A stretch of 64,000 nucleotides of DNA from Streptomyces coacervatus (GTDB taxonomy: Bacteria; Actinomycetota; Actinomycetes; Streptomycetales; Streptomycetaceae), in contig NZ_JARHTP010000005.1 in NCBI RefSeq assembly GCF_029223485.1, positions 62,001 through 126,000 of the forward strand, in the 5' to 3' direction. The translations under genes were made by a program, and so were the position numbers. The notes below the pieces were generated by a model, which was not told the DNA's origin, searched no databases, and saw only the letters and a list, made by a program, of their open reading frames with translations. Of the stretch, positions 48,756 to 57,741 are shown in pieces. The stretch's first letter is position 1; each line of letters opens with the position of its first letter.

Positions 48756-49894
48756 AGCTCGAACGCGTAGAGATCGTCCACGTGGCGATCCCGCTGGTCA
48801 CCCCGTTCCGTACCTCCTTCGGCACGATGACCACGAAGGACACCTTCCTGCTCCACGTCGTCACGGACGCGGCCGAGGGCTGGTCGGAGTTCGCCGCCGA
48901 CCCCGAGCCGCTGTACTGCTCGGAGTTCGTGGCCGGCGCGGAGATCGTGCTGCGGGACTTCCTGCTGCCGCGCGTCGCCGCGCTTCCGCGCCTCACCGCG
49001 GCCGCCCTCGCCCCCGCCATGGCGAAGATCAAGGGCCATGAGCTGGCGAAGGCGGCACTGGAGACGGCGGTCCTGGACGCGGAGCTGCGTGCGCATGCCA
49101 TGCCGCTCGCCACCTACCTGGGCGCGGTGCGCGACCGCGTCCCCGCGGGGGTGTCGGTCGGCATCAAGGAGTCCGTCCCGGAGCTGTTGGACGACGTCGA
49201 GCGCTACCTCGCCGAGGGCTACGTCCGCATCAAGCTGAAGATCGAGCCGGGCTGGGACGTGGAGCCGGTCCGGGCGGTCCGCGAGCGCTTCGGGGACGCC
49301 CTGCCGCTCCAGGTCGACGCCAATACGGCGTACACGCTCGCCGACGCCGAGCACCTGCGGCGCCTGGACTCCTTCGGGCTGCTGCTGATCGAGGAGCCGC
49401 TGGAGGAGAACAACCTGCACGCCCATGCCCAGCTCCAGCGGCGCATCGCGACCCCCGTCTGCCTCGACGAGTCCCTCCACAACGCCCGCGACACCGCCTC
49501 TGCGATCGCGATGGAGGCGTGCCGGGTGGTCAATGTGAAGCCCGCGCGCGTGGGCGGCTATCTGGAGGCCCGCCGTGTTCATGACGTGGCGCATGCGCAC
49601 GGGGTGCCGGTGTGGTGCGGCGGCATGCTGGAGACGGGAATCGGCCGCGCCCCGAACCTCGCCCTGGCCGCCCTCCCGGGCTTCACCCTCCCCGGCGACA
49701 CCTCGGCGTCCTCGCGCTACTTCGCGGAGGACATCACCGAGCCGTTCGTCCTGAAGGACGGCCACCTGCCCGTCCCCACCACCCCCGGGATCGGTGTCGA
49801 ACCGCTGCCGGACGCACTGAGGCGCTTCACGCGGGAGCGGCGAGACCTGTACGTGAGCCGACCGGCACCTGGCCGGAAGTCACCGCCACGTTAG
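48752..49894 (+). CDS. N-succinylamino acid racemase / o-succinylbenzoate synthase (enolase superfamily)
   Basis: 380 residues of the MenC/NSAR group. All catalytic residues are at the positions known for Amycolatopsis NSAR: K161 and K163 in the KxK motif (VRIKLKIEPG), metal ligands D189 (VDANTAY), E214 (LIEEPLEEN) and D239 (CLDESL), and K263 (VNVKPARVGG). The enzyme epimerises N-succinyl amino acids and may also make o-succinylbenzoate. No other menaquinone gene is nearby (and Streptomyces use the futalosine route, from established knowledge), while a GNAT partner is translationally coupled, so racemase is favoured. The last codons overlap the promoter of the next gene. Confidence 0.9.
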   Translation: MKLERVEIVHVAIPLVTPFRTSFGTMTTKDTFLLHVVTDAAEGWSEFAADPEPLYCSEFVAGAEIVLRDFLLPRVAALPRLTAAALAPAMAKIKGHELAKAALETAVLDAELRAHAMPLATYLGAVRDRVPAGVSVGIKESVPELLDDVERYLAEGYVRIKLKIEPGWDVEPVRAVRERFGDALPLQVDANTAYTLADAEHLRRLDSFGLLLIEEPLEENNLHAHAQLQRRIATPVCLDESLHNARDTASAIAMEACRVVNVKPARVGGYLEARRVHDVAHAHGVPVWCGGMLETGIGRAPNLALAALPGFTLPGDTSASSRYFAEDITEPFVLKDGHLPVPTTPGIGVEPLPDALRRFTRERRDLYVSRPAPGRKSPPR

Positions 49895-49897
49895 ATT
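49892..49897 (+). promoter_or_regulatory. -10 element (TAGATT) of a leaderless gene
   Basis: TAGATT includes the racemase stop codon TAG and lies six bases upstream of the GTG at 49904, so transcription would begin at or next to the start codon. No ribosome binding site is present. No clear -35 was seen. Confidence 0.5.
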
Positions 49898-49903
49898 GAT
49901 CCC

Positions 49904-50695
49904 GTGCTCTCTCGCCTCACACGCCCCCAGGCCCTCGCCATCTGCGCCGTGCCCGTCGTCGCGCTGATCGCCACCGCGGTCTTCGCGCCGCTGCCGTTCT
50001 CGCTGGCGCAGCCCGGTATGACGGCGAATGTGCTCGGGGACAACAAGGGCACCCCGGTGATCACGATCTCCGGGGCGAAGACCCGGGCGGCGAGTGGGCA
50101 GCTGCGGATGACGACGATCGTGGCGACCAACCCGGACACGCATGTCTCGCTCGGCGACGTGCTCTCCGCCTGGTTCGCCACGGACAAGGCCGTCATGCCG
50201 CACGACTCGGTCTATCCGAGCGGGCAGTCCACGAAGGAGATCGAGGCGCACAACAGCGCGCAGATGAAGCAGTCCCAGGACGCGGCGACCCGGGCCGCCC
50301 TGGACTATCTGCACCTCAGCGACAGGAAGGTCAAGGTCACACTGAAGCTCGCCGACGTGGGCGGCCCCAGCGCCGGCCTGCTCTTCACCCTCGGCATCAT
50401 CGACAAGCTGGACGGGAACGGCAGCGGCGGCGACCTCACGGGCGGCCGCAACATCGCCGGTACGGGGACCATCGGCGACGACGGGACGGTCGGCGCAGTC
50501 GGCGGCGTGGCCCTCAAGACGCAGGCCGCACGCCGGGACGGGGCGACCGTCTTCCTGGTGCCGAAGGCCGAGTGCTCCGACGCCAAGTCCGAGCTGCCGA
50601 AGGGGCTGCGGCTGATCCCGGTGACCACGCTGAAGGGCGCGGTCAACGCCCTGACCGCCCTGGAGACGGGCAAGGGGTCCGTTCCCTCCTGCTGA
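49904..50695 (+). CDS. Membrane-anchored Lon-like (S16) protease domain protein, without PDZ
   Basis: 263 residues: an N-terminal membrane anchor at about 9-33 (QALAICAVPVVALIATAVFA), an extracellular region with a QPGMTANVLG strand, and a C-terminal Lon proteolytic domain. The dyad is Ser156 in DVGGPSAGLLF and Lys205 in GVALKTQAARRDGATVFLVP. The related YlbL-type proteins have a PDZ domain between anchor and protease; the spacing here (about 95 residues) and lack of a GxPA-type motif suggest it is absent. Leaderless expression is likely. Substrate unknown. Confidence 0.85.
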   Translation: MLSRLTRPQALAICAVPVVALIATAVFAPLPFSLAQPGMTANVLGDNKGTPVITISGAKTRAASGQLRMTTIVATNPDTHVSLGDVLSAWFATDKAVMPHDSVYPSGQSTKEIEAHNSAQMKQSQDAATRAALDYLHLSDRKVKVTLKLADVGGPSAGLLFTLGIIDKLDGNGSGGDLTGGRNIAGTGTIGDDGTVGAVGGVALKTQAARRDGATVFLVPKAECSDAKSELPKGLRLIPVTTLKGAVNALTALETGKGSVPSC

Positions 50696-50707
50696 ACTCA
50701 GGGAAGA

Positions 50708-51682
50708 TCAGCCGGACTTGACGAAGCCCTCCCGCTTCATCCAGTCCAACGCCACCTGATGCGGGTCCTGCCCGTCCACGTCCACCTTCGCGTTCAGCGT
50801 CCGCGCCACCGTGTTGTTCAGCCTCTGCGTGACCGGGTTCAGGACCTCCGCGATCGCCGGCCACTTCTTCAGGGCCTTGGAGTTGATCTCCGGTGCCACG
50901 TTGTAGTTGGGGAAGAACTTCTTGTCGTCCTCCATCACCACCAGGTTCATGGACTTGATGCGGCCGTCGGTGGTGAAGACCTCCCCGTAGGTGCAACTCC
51001 CCTTCTTCGCCTGGGTGTAGATGATCCCGGTGTCCATCTGTGTGATGTTCTTCGAAGGCGCGCTCATCCCGTACGCCTTCTCCATGCCCGGCAGCCCGTC
51101 CGCCCGGTTGGCGAACTCGCTCTCCACGCACAGGGTCACCGCACCCGGGTCCTGCTTCGCCAGGGCGGCCACGTCCGACAGCGTCTTCGTGCCGTATTTC
51201 TTGAAGTTCGCCTGGTTCATCGCCAGTGCGTAGGTGTTGTTGAGGGACGACGGCGGCAGCCAGGTCAGGCCGTTGTCGAGGTCCGCGTCGTGCACCCCCT
51301 GCCACTGCTTCTGCGGGTCGGGGATCGGCTCGCTGTTGCCCTGGTACGTGATCCAGGCGGTGCCCGTGTACTCGTACATGCCGTCCGCGTCACCGGACTT
51401 GACGGCTTCCCGCGCGCCGATGGAGCCCTGGATGCCCGTGCGGTCGAGCACATCCGCGCCGGCCGCCTGGAAGGCGATGCCCATGATCGCGCCGAGAATC
51501 AGCTGTTCGGTGAACGCCTTCGCGGTGACGGTCAGATGGGCGCCCGCGAGGGGTTCGCTCCGCCCGATGGAGGCGGGCTGCACGTCGTCGGCCATGGGCG
51601 AACCGCTCTGCAGGCCGCAGCCGGACGCGGACACCAGGACCGCGGCCGACAGCAGACACGCAGGACACATACGCCGTCTCAC
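50708..51682 (-). CDS. Glycine betaine/choline-type ABC transporter substrate-binding lipoprotein
   Basis: 324 residues of the OpuAC/OpuCC (ProX-like) family. A basic start and signal with lipobox-like VSASGC near residues 18-23 make it a lipoprotein. Mature motifs: HLTVTAKAFTEQLILGAIMG, YEYTGTAWITYQGNSEPIPD and CTYGEVFTTDGRIKSMNLVV, VMEDDKKFFPNYNVAPEINS. It captures quaternary amine osmolytes such as betaine, choline or ergothioneine-like compounds. The GTG at 51682 overlaps the permease stop by four bases. Last gene of a four-gene operon. Confidence 0.9.
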   Translation of the reverse strand: MRRRMCPACLLSAAVLVSASGCGLQSGSPMADDVQPASIGRSEPLAGAHLTVTAKAFTEQLILGAIMGIAFQAAGADVLDRTGIQGSIGAREAVKSGDADGMYEYTGTAWITYQGNSEPIPDPQKQWQGVHDADLDNGLTWLPPSSLNNTYALAMNQANFKKYGTKTLSDVAALAKQDPGAVTLCVESEFANRADGLPGMEKAYGMSAPSKNITQMDTGIIYTQAKKGSCTYGEVFTTDGRIKSMNLVVMEDDKKFFPNYNVAPEINSKALKKWPAIAEVLNPVTQRLNNTVARTLNAKVDVDGQDPHQVALDWMKREGFVKSG

Positions 51683-52524
51683 GTCCCCGCCTCCAACCCC
51701 CGTGGCCGCAGCAGGAGTTCGGCCAATGAGGCCAGCCAGTCCACCAGGAGCGCCAGGACCACCGTGAGGATCGAGCCCAGCATCAGCACCGGCATCCGCT
51801 GGTTGGTGATGCCGGCCGTGATCAGCACGCCCAGGCCGCCGCCTCCGCCGAAGGTCGCCAGGGTCGCCGTGCCGACGTCCAGGACCAGCGCGGTACGGAC
51901 GCCCGCGAGGATCAGCGGGACGGCGAGCGGCAGCTCCACGCGCGACAGCACGCCCTGGGGCGACATGCCGATGCCGCGGGCCGCCTCCAGCAGGGTCGGG
52001 TCGTTGGCCTTCAGGCCGGCGATGGTGTTCGACAGCACCGGCAGGACGCCGTAGATGACGATGCCGATCAGGGCGGCCTTCGTGCCGGTGCCGAGCCAGA
52101 TGACCAGCAGGGCGAGGAGGCCGATCGCCGGGGTCGCCTGGCCCATGTTGGCGATCGTCATCGCCACCGGGGTCGCCTTCCGGAATGCCTTGCGGGTCAG
52201 CAGGATGCCCAGCGGGATCGCGATGATCAGCACGAAGAACGTGGAGATCACGGTGAGTTGGATGTGCTGCCAGAGGGCCCTGGAGACCTGGCCGTCGGAG
52301 AGCGCGTTCTCGGAGATCGCGTCGAGGTCGGCCTGACTGAACCACAGCCAGGTCGCGAGCAGGACGGCGACGATCACGGAGGGCAGGAAGGTCAGTTTCT
52401 GCCAGGTGATGCGTGACTTCAGGGGGCTCGGCGGTGGCGGCGGGGCCGCGGCCTCCTGCGGAGCCTCCCGCTCTGCCGGTGCGGGGTGTTCCAGCTCGGG
52501 ATCTTCCAGCTCCGGAGTGGTCAT
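51679..52524 (-). CDS. Osmoprotectant ABC transporter permease (OpuCB/OpuCD-like)
   Basis: 281 residues with a 40-residue Pro/Ala/Glu-rich cytoplasmic start (ELEDPELEHPAPAEREAPQE) and six spans (FLPSVIVAVLLATWLW, LTVISTFFVLIIAIPLGILL). The EAA-like loop reads LLEAARGIGMSPQGVLSRVE. It is longer than its partner permease. ATG at 52524 overlaps the ATPase stop (ATGA). Confidence 0.92.
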   Translation of the reverse strand: MTTPELEDPELEHPAPAEREAPQEAAAPPPPPSPLKSRITWQKLTFLPSVIVAVLLATWLWFSQADLDAISENALSDGQVSRALWQHIQLTVISTFFVLIIAIPLGILLTRKAFRKATPVAMTIANMGQATPAIGLLALLVIWLGTGTKAALIGIVIYGVLPVLSNTIAGLKANDPTLLEAARGIGMSPQGVLSRVELPLAVPLILAGVRTALVLDVGTATLATFGGGGGLGVLITAGITNQRMPVLMLGSILTVVLALLVDWLASLAELLLRPRGLEAGT

Positions 52525-53756
52525 GCCTTCGTCACCCCTCCGGGGCCCTCCTGCTCGGCGTGCGTCCGGTCGGCCCGCAGCTCCTCCAGCTCGTGCCGGC
52601 CCTCCGTCGCCTCCAGCCGGTCGGCCTCCAGCAGCTCGTGCACGGAGTTCATCAGCGTCTCCATGTCGACGACGCCCTCGTACTCGCCGCGCCGCCCGGT
52701 CACCGCGACCCGCCCCGCGTTGTCGGTCAGCACGGCCTCCAGCGCGTCCCGGAGGGTCGCGTCCCTGGTCACCGTGTCGCTCACCAGGGTCCCCGCCCGC
52801 GCGAGCGAGCCCCGGGCGCGCATCAGGTCGCCGCGCCTGAGCCACTTGTAGGGGCGGCGGCGCCTGTCGAGCAGCAGGATCTCGTTGGTCCCGCTGCTCC
52901 GGAGCCCGTTGAAGATCTCCTGGACCGGGTCGTCGAGGGTGACCGTCGGGTAGTCGGTGATCTCGACGTCCCGTACGCGGGTGAGGTTCAGGCGTTTCAG
53001 CGCGGCGCCCGCGCCCACGAACCCGGACACGAAGTCGTCCGCCGGGTTGGTGAGGATCGCCTCCGGGGTGTCGAACTGCGCGATGTGCGAGCGTTCGCGC
53101 AGGACGACGATGCGGTCGCCGAGCTTGATCGCCTCGTCGAAGTCGTGCGTGACGAACACGATCGTCTTGTGCAGCTCGTGCTGGAGCCGGATCAGCTCGT
53201 CCTGCAGGTGGTCGCGGGTGATGGGGTCGACCGCGCCGAACGGCTCGTCCATCAGCAGTACGGGCGGATCGGCGGCCAACGCCCGTGCCACGCCCACGCG
53301 TTGCTGCTGGCCGCCGGACAGCTGGCGCGGGTAGCGGCCGTGGAACTCGGCCGGGTCCAGGCCGACGAGGTCGAGCAGTTCCTCGACCCGGGAGCCGATC
53401 CGTGCCTTGGGCCAGCCGATCATCCTCGGTACGAGGGAGATGTTCTGGGCGACCGTCATGTGCGGGAAGAGCCCGGCCGACTGGATCGCATAGCCCACCT
53501 TGCGGCGCAGCTTGACCGGATCGATGTCGGTCACGTCCTCACCGTTGATCCTGATGCGGCCACCGGTCGGCTCGATCAACCTGTTGATCATCTTGAGCGT
53601 TGTCGACTTACCGCATCCGGACGGCCCGACAAAGATGACGATCTCGCCCGCCTTGATCTCCATGTTGACGTTGTCGACGGAGGGGCCGGGGTTGCCCGGA
53701 TACCGCTTGGTGAGGTTCTCCAACTCGATCGTCGCCCCATGCGTGGTCTCAGGCAC
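52521..53756 (-). CDS. Osmoprotectant ABC transporter ATP-binding protein with CBS domains
   Basis: 411 residues. Walker A is GPSGCGKST (about 44-52), the signature is LSGGQQQRVGVARAL, Walker B is VLLMDEPFGAVDP and the switch histidine is in FVTHDFDEA. The C-terminal third (ITDYPTVTLDDPVQEIFNGL, DAVTRDATL-like and GRVAVTGRRGEYEGVVDMET segments) is a CBS pair, which in OpuA senses ionic strength. This fits an osmotically controlled importer. GTG at 53756 overlaps the upstream permease gene by eight bases. Confidence 0.93.
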   Translation of the reverse strand: MPETTHGATIELENLTKRYPGNPGPSVDNVNMEIKAGEIVIFVGPSGCGKSTTLKMINRLIEPTGGRIRINGEDVTDIDPVKLRRKVGYAIQSAGLFPHMTVAQNISLVPRMIGWPKARIGSRVEELLDLVGLDPAEFHGRYPRQLSGGQQQRVGVARALAADPPVLLMDEPFGAVDPITRDHLQDELIRLQHELHKTIVFVTHDFDEAIKLGDRIVVLRERSHIAQFDTPEAILTNPADDFVSGFVGAGAALKRLNLTRVRDVEITDYPTVTLDDPVQEIFNGLRSSGTNEILLLDRRRRPYKWLRRGDLMRARGSLARAGTLVSDTVTRDATLRDALEAVLTDNAGRVAVTGRRGEYEGVVDMETLMNSVHELLEADRLEATEGRHELEELRADRTHAEQEGPGGVTKA

Positions 53757-54396
53757 GGATCCCCCTGGGAATGGTCAGCCGTCCGATCAGGACGTACGCG
53801 GCGTCGAACAGCAGCGCAAGGACGATGATCCCGAGCGTGCCCGCGAGGACCTGGTTGAGCGCGTTCTTGCTGCCCAGCGAGCCGAGGCCGCGGAAGATCT
53901 CGTTGCCGAGGCCCGGCCCGGAGGCGTACGCGGCGATCGCGGCGATACCCATCAGCATCTGTGTCGAGACCCGGATCCCGATCAGGATCGGCGGCCAGGC
54001 CAGCGGCAGCTCGACCCGCATCAGCCGCATCAGCCGGGACATCCCGATCCCCTTTGCCGCGTCCACCAGCGACGGGTCGACCCCGCGCAGCCCGACGATC
54101 GAGTTCCGCACGATCGGCAACAGGCCGTACAGCGTCAGCGCGATCACCGTGGGCGGCACGCCCAGGCCCACCATCGGGATGAGCAGACCGATCATGGCGA
54201 GCGAGGGAATGGTCAGAATGGTCGAGGTGGTCGTGGTCGCGAGGCTCCCCGCCCATTCGCTGCGATAGGTGACGATCCCGATCAGTACGCCGATCACGGT
54301 CGCCACGACCATGCACTGGAACACGGCGCTCGCGTGTTGGTATGCGTCGGTGAGCAGCTGCTGGTGCCGGGTGCTCAGGTACTCCCAGAAGCTCAT
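53749..54396 (-). CDS. Osmoprotectant ABC transporter permease (first gene of operon)
   Basis: 215 residues with five to six spans (QCMVVATVIGVLIGIVTY, STILTIPSLAMIGLLIPMVG) and the docking loop LVDAAKGIGMSRLMRLMRVE. Standard length for the OpuCB/ProW-short type. The operon order is permease, ATPase, permease, binding protein. The gene lies 24 bases downstream of the Lrp regulator stop region's opposite end; both are on the minus strand, so read-through from the regulator is possible. Confidence 0.92.
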   Translation of the reverse strand: MSFWEYLSTRHQQLLTDAYQHASAVFQCMVVATVIGVLIGIVTYRSEWAGSLATTTTSTILTIPSLAMIGLLIPMVGLGVPPTVIALTLYGLLPIVRNSIVGLRGVDPSLVDAAKGIGMSRLMRLMRVELPLAWPPILIGIRVSTQMLMGIAAIAAYASGPGLGNEIFRGLGSLGSKNALNQVLAGTLGIIVLALLFDAAYVLIGRLTIPRGIRA

Positions 54397-54420
54397 ACGT
54401 GCTCACCCCCGCCCCGAGGG

Positions 54421-54900
54421 CTAGGTCGGCTCGGCGTCCTTTGCCGCCTGCTCCACCAGCGGGATGATCCGCAGCGGAACGGGGTTCTCCATCACGATCG
54501 CGGTGGCGGCCCGGACAATGCCATCAAAACCGACAACCAGGTCGATGACCCGCTGGAGATCGGCGTTGGAGCGGGCCACCAGCCGGCACAGCATGTCCCC
54601 GTTGCCGGTGGTGGTGTGCAGCTCCAGCACCTCGGGCACGGTCGCCAAGTGCGCCCGGACGTCGGCCCCTTGGCCCTGCCGGATCTGGAGCGTGGCGAAG
54701 GCGGTGACGGGGTAGCCGAGGGCGGCCGGATCCACCTGCGGCCCGAATCCGCGGATGACGCCATTCGACTGAAGCCGGTCCAGCCGCGCCTGCACCGTCC
54801 CGCGCGCCACCCCGAGCCGCCGGGACATCTCCAGCACTCCGATCCGCGGCTCCCGTGCCAGCAGCACGATGATCCGGCCGTCCAGCTGATCGATCGCCAC
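54421..54900 (-). CDS. Lrp/AsnC-family transcriptional regulator
   Basis: 159 residues. The HTH is IDQLDGRIIVLLAREPRIGV, LEMSRRLGVARGTVQARLDR, LQSNGVIRGF, and the RAM effector domain follows (VTAFATLQIRQGQGADVRAH, HTTTGNGDMLCRLVARSNAD). GTG at 54900 with GGGAGG six to seven bases upstream. It is divergent from hppD, with 127 bases between starts that contain ACTATTGCGCACC, an AT-rich stretch suited to an Lrp site. Control of tyrosine degradation is inferred from this layout. Confidence 0.92.
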   Translation of the reverse strand: MAIDQLDGRIIVLLAREPRIGVLEMSRRLGVARGTVQARLDRLQSNGVIRGFGPQVDPAALGYPVTAFATLQIRQGQGADVRAHLATVPEVLELHTTTGNGDMLCRLVARSNADLQRVIDLVVGFDGIVRAATAIVMENPVPLRIIPLVEQAAKDAEPT

Positions 54901-54979
54901 AGCAGCCTCCCTGGTCGGTGGTCATCCTGTACAGAAAGCCCGCTCGCACGGGCCTCTCGCTGAGCAGATTGCCCAGTGA

Positions 54980-56173
<1,194 letters not shown>

Positions 56174-56237
56174 GGCCTGTGCGACGCCTGTGAATTGGTA
56201 GAACGTGCAACCAAATAACAACGGTTGACGCTCTCAT

Positions 56238-56270
56238 GTCCTGTGGGTGCCAAGGGGGCATCCACAGGAC
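56238..56270 (+). promoter_or_regulatory. 14-bp stem-loop in the leader of the TagC-like gene
   Basis: GTCCTGTGGGTGCC (56238-56251) pairs with GGCATCCACAGGAC (56257-56270), one G-U, loop AAGGG. It ends two bases before the ribosome binding site GGGGGAGA (56273-56280) of the gene at 56283. TTGACG at 56224-56229 is a possible -35. It could be a terminator for hppD, an operator or a translational control element. Confidence 0.65.
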
Positions 56271-56282
56271 TCGGGGGAGAGC

Positions 56283-57146
56283 GTGACCACTCCGATAGAC
56301 CTCGCCGTACCGTCCGACCGCTGGCTGTGGCAGAAGGCCACGCTGAAGGAGTCGACGGTGCTGCAGTCGTTCGCCTTCGACGAGGCGAACAAGCACCTGT
56401 ACGTCCTTCAGGTCACCGCGACCGGCCACGCGGCCGGCGACCTGTGCCTCAACCAGCTGGACTACAACGGCAACCGGCTGGGCCACATGTATCTGAAGGG
56501 CTTCGGCCACGGCGTCAGCATGGGCATCCAGCGCGACGCCAAGGACGGCTCCACCTGGATCTGGACCGAGGCCGACGCCGTGAACGGTTTCGGGCAGGGC
56601 GTCACCCGCTTCCACTTCGCGAACGGCGCCACGCGCACCGCCGCGGACGTGAAGATCCGCAAACCGATAGCGGACTCCACCAACAACCAGCCGTCGGTCT
56701 GCATGGCGTCCAGGCGCATCGCCGTCCGCTACCGCGACAAGGCCAACAAGCCCCGCTATCGCATCTGGGACCTCGACGCCTTCACGGCCCGCGACTACGA
56801 CAACCCGATCGCGGACATCGCCCAGGTGGGCGCCCACCCGGACCCCAAGATCCCCTTCCAGGGCTATGCCCTGCACCGAGACACCGTCTACCAGCTCGCG
56901 GGCACGGCCTACAACACCACGACCAACCCGTTCGCCAAGAAGGGCAACGCGTACGCCTCCAGCCTCTCCATCACCACCGGAAAGCTGCTCCAGCAGCAGC
57001 GCACCGAGGCCGGGTACACGCTCGCGTACCGCGAGCCGGAGGGCGTCGCCGTGCGCGGCACAGCGGATCCGAAGGTGTACCTCGGCTTCGCCTCGGGGGA
57101 GCACGCGGCACGCCGCTTCTCGATCTTCGTGAAGGACGGCGAGTAG
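56283..57146 (+). CDS. P68 RBP/TagC-like beta-propeller protein
   Basis: 287 residues resembling the TagC/phage receptor-binding-protein propeller family: RWLWQKATLKESTVLQSFAF, DEANKHLYVLQVTATGHAAG, DLCLNQLDYNGNRLGHMYLK, GFGHGVSMGIQRDAKDGSTW. Repeated strands with Trp and Tyr and a terminal VYLGFASGEHAARRFSIFVK are in keeping with a propeller. No signal peptide is visible from the GTG start, so its place in the cell is unclear. The family is linked to teichoic-acid or surface-polymer recognition; a specific role is not known. Confidence 0.78.
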   Translation: MTTPIDLAVPSDRWLWQKATLKESTVLQSFAFDEANKHLYVLQVTATGHAAGDLCLNQLDYNGNRLGHMYLKGFGHGVSMGIQRDAKDGSTWIWTEADAVNGFGQGVTRFHFANGATRTAADVKIRKPIADSTNNQPSVCMASRRIAVRYRDKANKPRYRIWDLDAFTARDYDNPIADIAQVGAHPDPKIPFQGYALHRDTVYQLAGTAYNTTTNPFAKKGNAYASSLSITTGKLLQQQRTEAGYTLAYREPEGVAVRGTADPKVYLGFASGEHAARRFSIFVKDGE

Positions 57147-57161
57147 CCGCAGGGGGAGTCG

Positions 57162-57167
57162 TAGGCT
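57162..57167 (+). promoter_or_regulatory. -10 element (TAGGCT) of the leaderless nitrile-hydratase-like operon
   Basis: TAGGCT is followed by six bases and then ATG at 57174, the classic Streptomyces leaderless spacing. No ribosome binding site lies between. A GGGGGAG about 20 bases upstream is too far to serve. Confidence 0.65.
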
Positions 57168-57173
57168 GGCCGC

Positions 57174-57455
57174 ATGGCCAGGATCAACGACGTGGGCGGT
57201 ACGGAGGGCTTCGGCGCCGTCGACATCACCGACGACGCCGAGCCCTTCCACGCGGACTGGGAGGCCCGGGTCCTCGGGCTCCTCAACGCCCTGCGCGCGC
57301 AAGGGATCTTCAACACGAACGAGTTCCGGGACGCGATCGAGTCGATGCCGCCCAGGGAGTACCTGTCGGCGTCGTACTACGAGCGCTGGTTCGAGGCGAT
57401 CTGCGTCCTGCTGGAGCGCAAGGGCGTGATCGAGCCGGGTGAGCTCGATGGCTGA
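57174..57455 (+). CDS. Nitrile hydratase beta subunit, N-terminal-half protein
   Basis: 93 residues that match the helical N-terminal half of nitrile hydratase beta subunits: RINDVGGTEGFGAVDITDDA, EPFHADWEARVLGLLNALRA and the end SASYYERWFEAICVLLERKG. In ordinary nitrile hydratases this is one half of a ~220-residue subunit; here it is a separate gene overlapping the next by eight bases. The same division is known from thiocyanate hydrolase and from the toyocamycin nitrile hydratase of Streptomyces. Leaderless start. Confidence 0.87.
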   Translation: MARINDVGGTEGFGAVDITDDAEPFHADWEARVLGLLNALRAQGIFNTNEFRDAIESMPPREYLSASYYERWFEAICVLLERKGVIEPGELDG

Positions 57456-57741
57456 CGCCGACCGCTTCCCGCCGGGCACGGCCGTCCGCACCTTCCACCA
57501 CGACCCGCCGCACCACACCCGCCTGCCGCGGTACGCACGCGGGAAGCGGGGCATCGTGGTCGAGCCGGAGGGGCGGGCGGAACTGGCCGACGTCAGCGCG
57601 CAGGGCCGCGGGGACGCGCCGGTCGAGCAGGTGTACGCGGTCCGGTTCGCGGCCCGTGACCTGTGGGGCGAGGGCGACCACCACGTCGTACTGGACCTGT
57701 GGGAAAGCTACTTGGAAGAGGACCGTGCTGATGAGCGGTGA
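57448..57741 (+). CDS. Nitrile hydratase beta subunit, C-terminal (SH3-like) half protein
   Basis: 97 residues corresponding to the SH3-like barrel of nitrile hydratase beta: PPGTAVRTFHHDPPHHTRLP, RYARGKRGIVVEPEGRAELA, EQVYAVRFAARDLWGEG, VVLDLWESYLE. The H-x-R-x-P-x-Y-x-R-G-x-G/R segment, which contacts the active site, is present. The ATG at 57448 lies within the end of the preceding gene and the gene overlaps the next by 11 bases, so all three are co-translated. Confidence 0.87.
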   Translation: MADADRFPPGTAVRTFHHDPPHHTRLPRYARGKRGIVVEPEGRAELADVSAQGRGDAPVEQVYAVRFAARDLWGEGDHHVVLDLWESYLEEDRADER

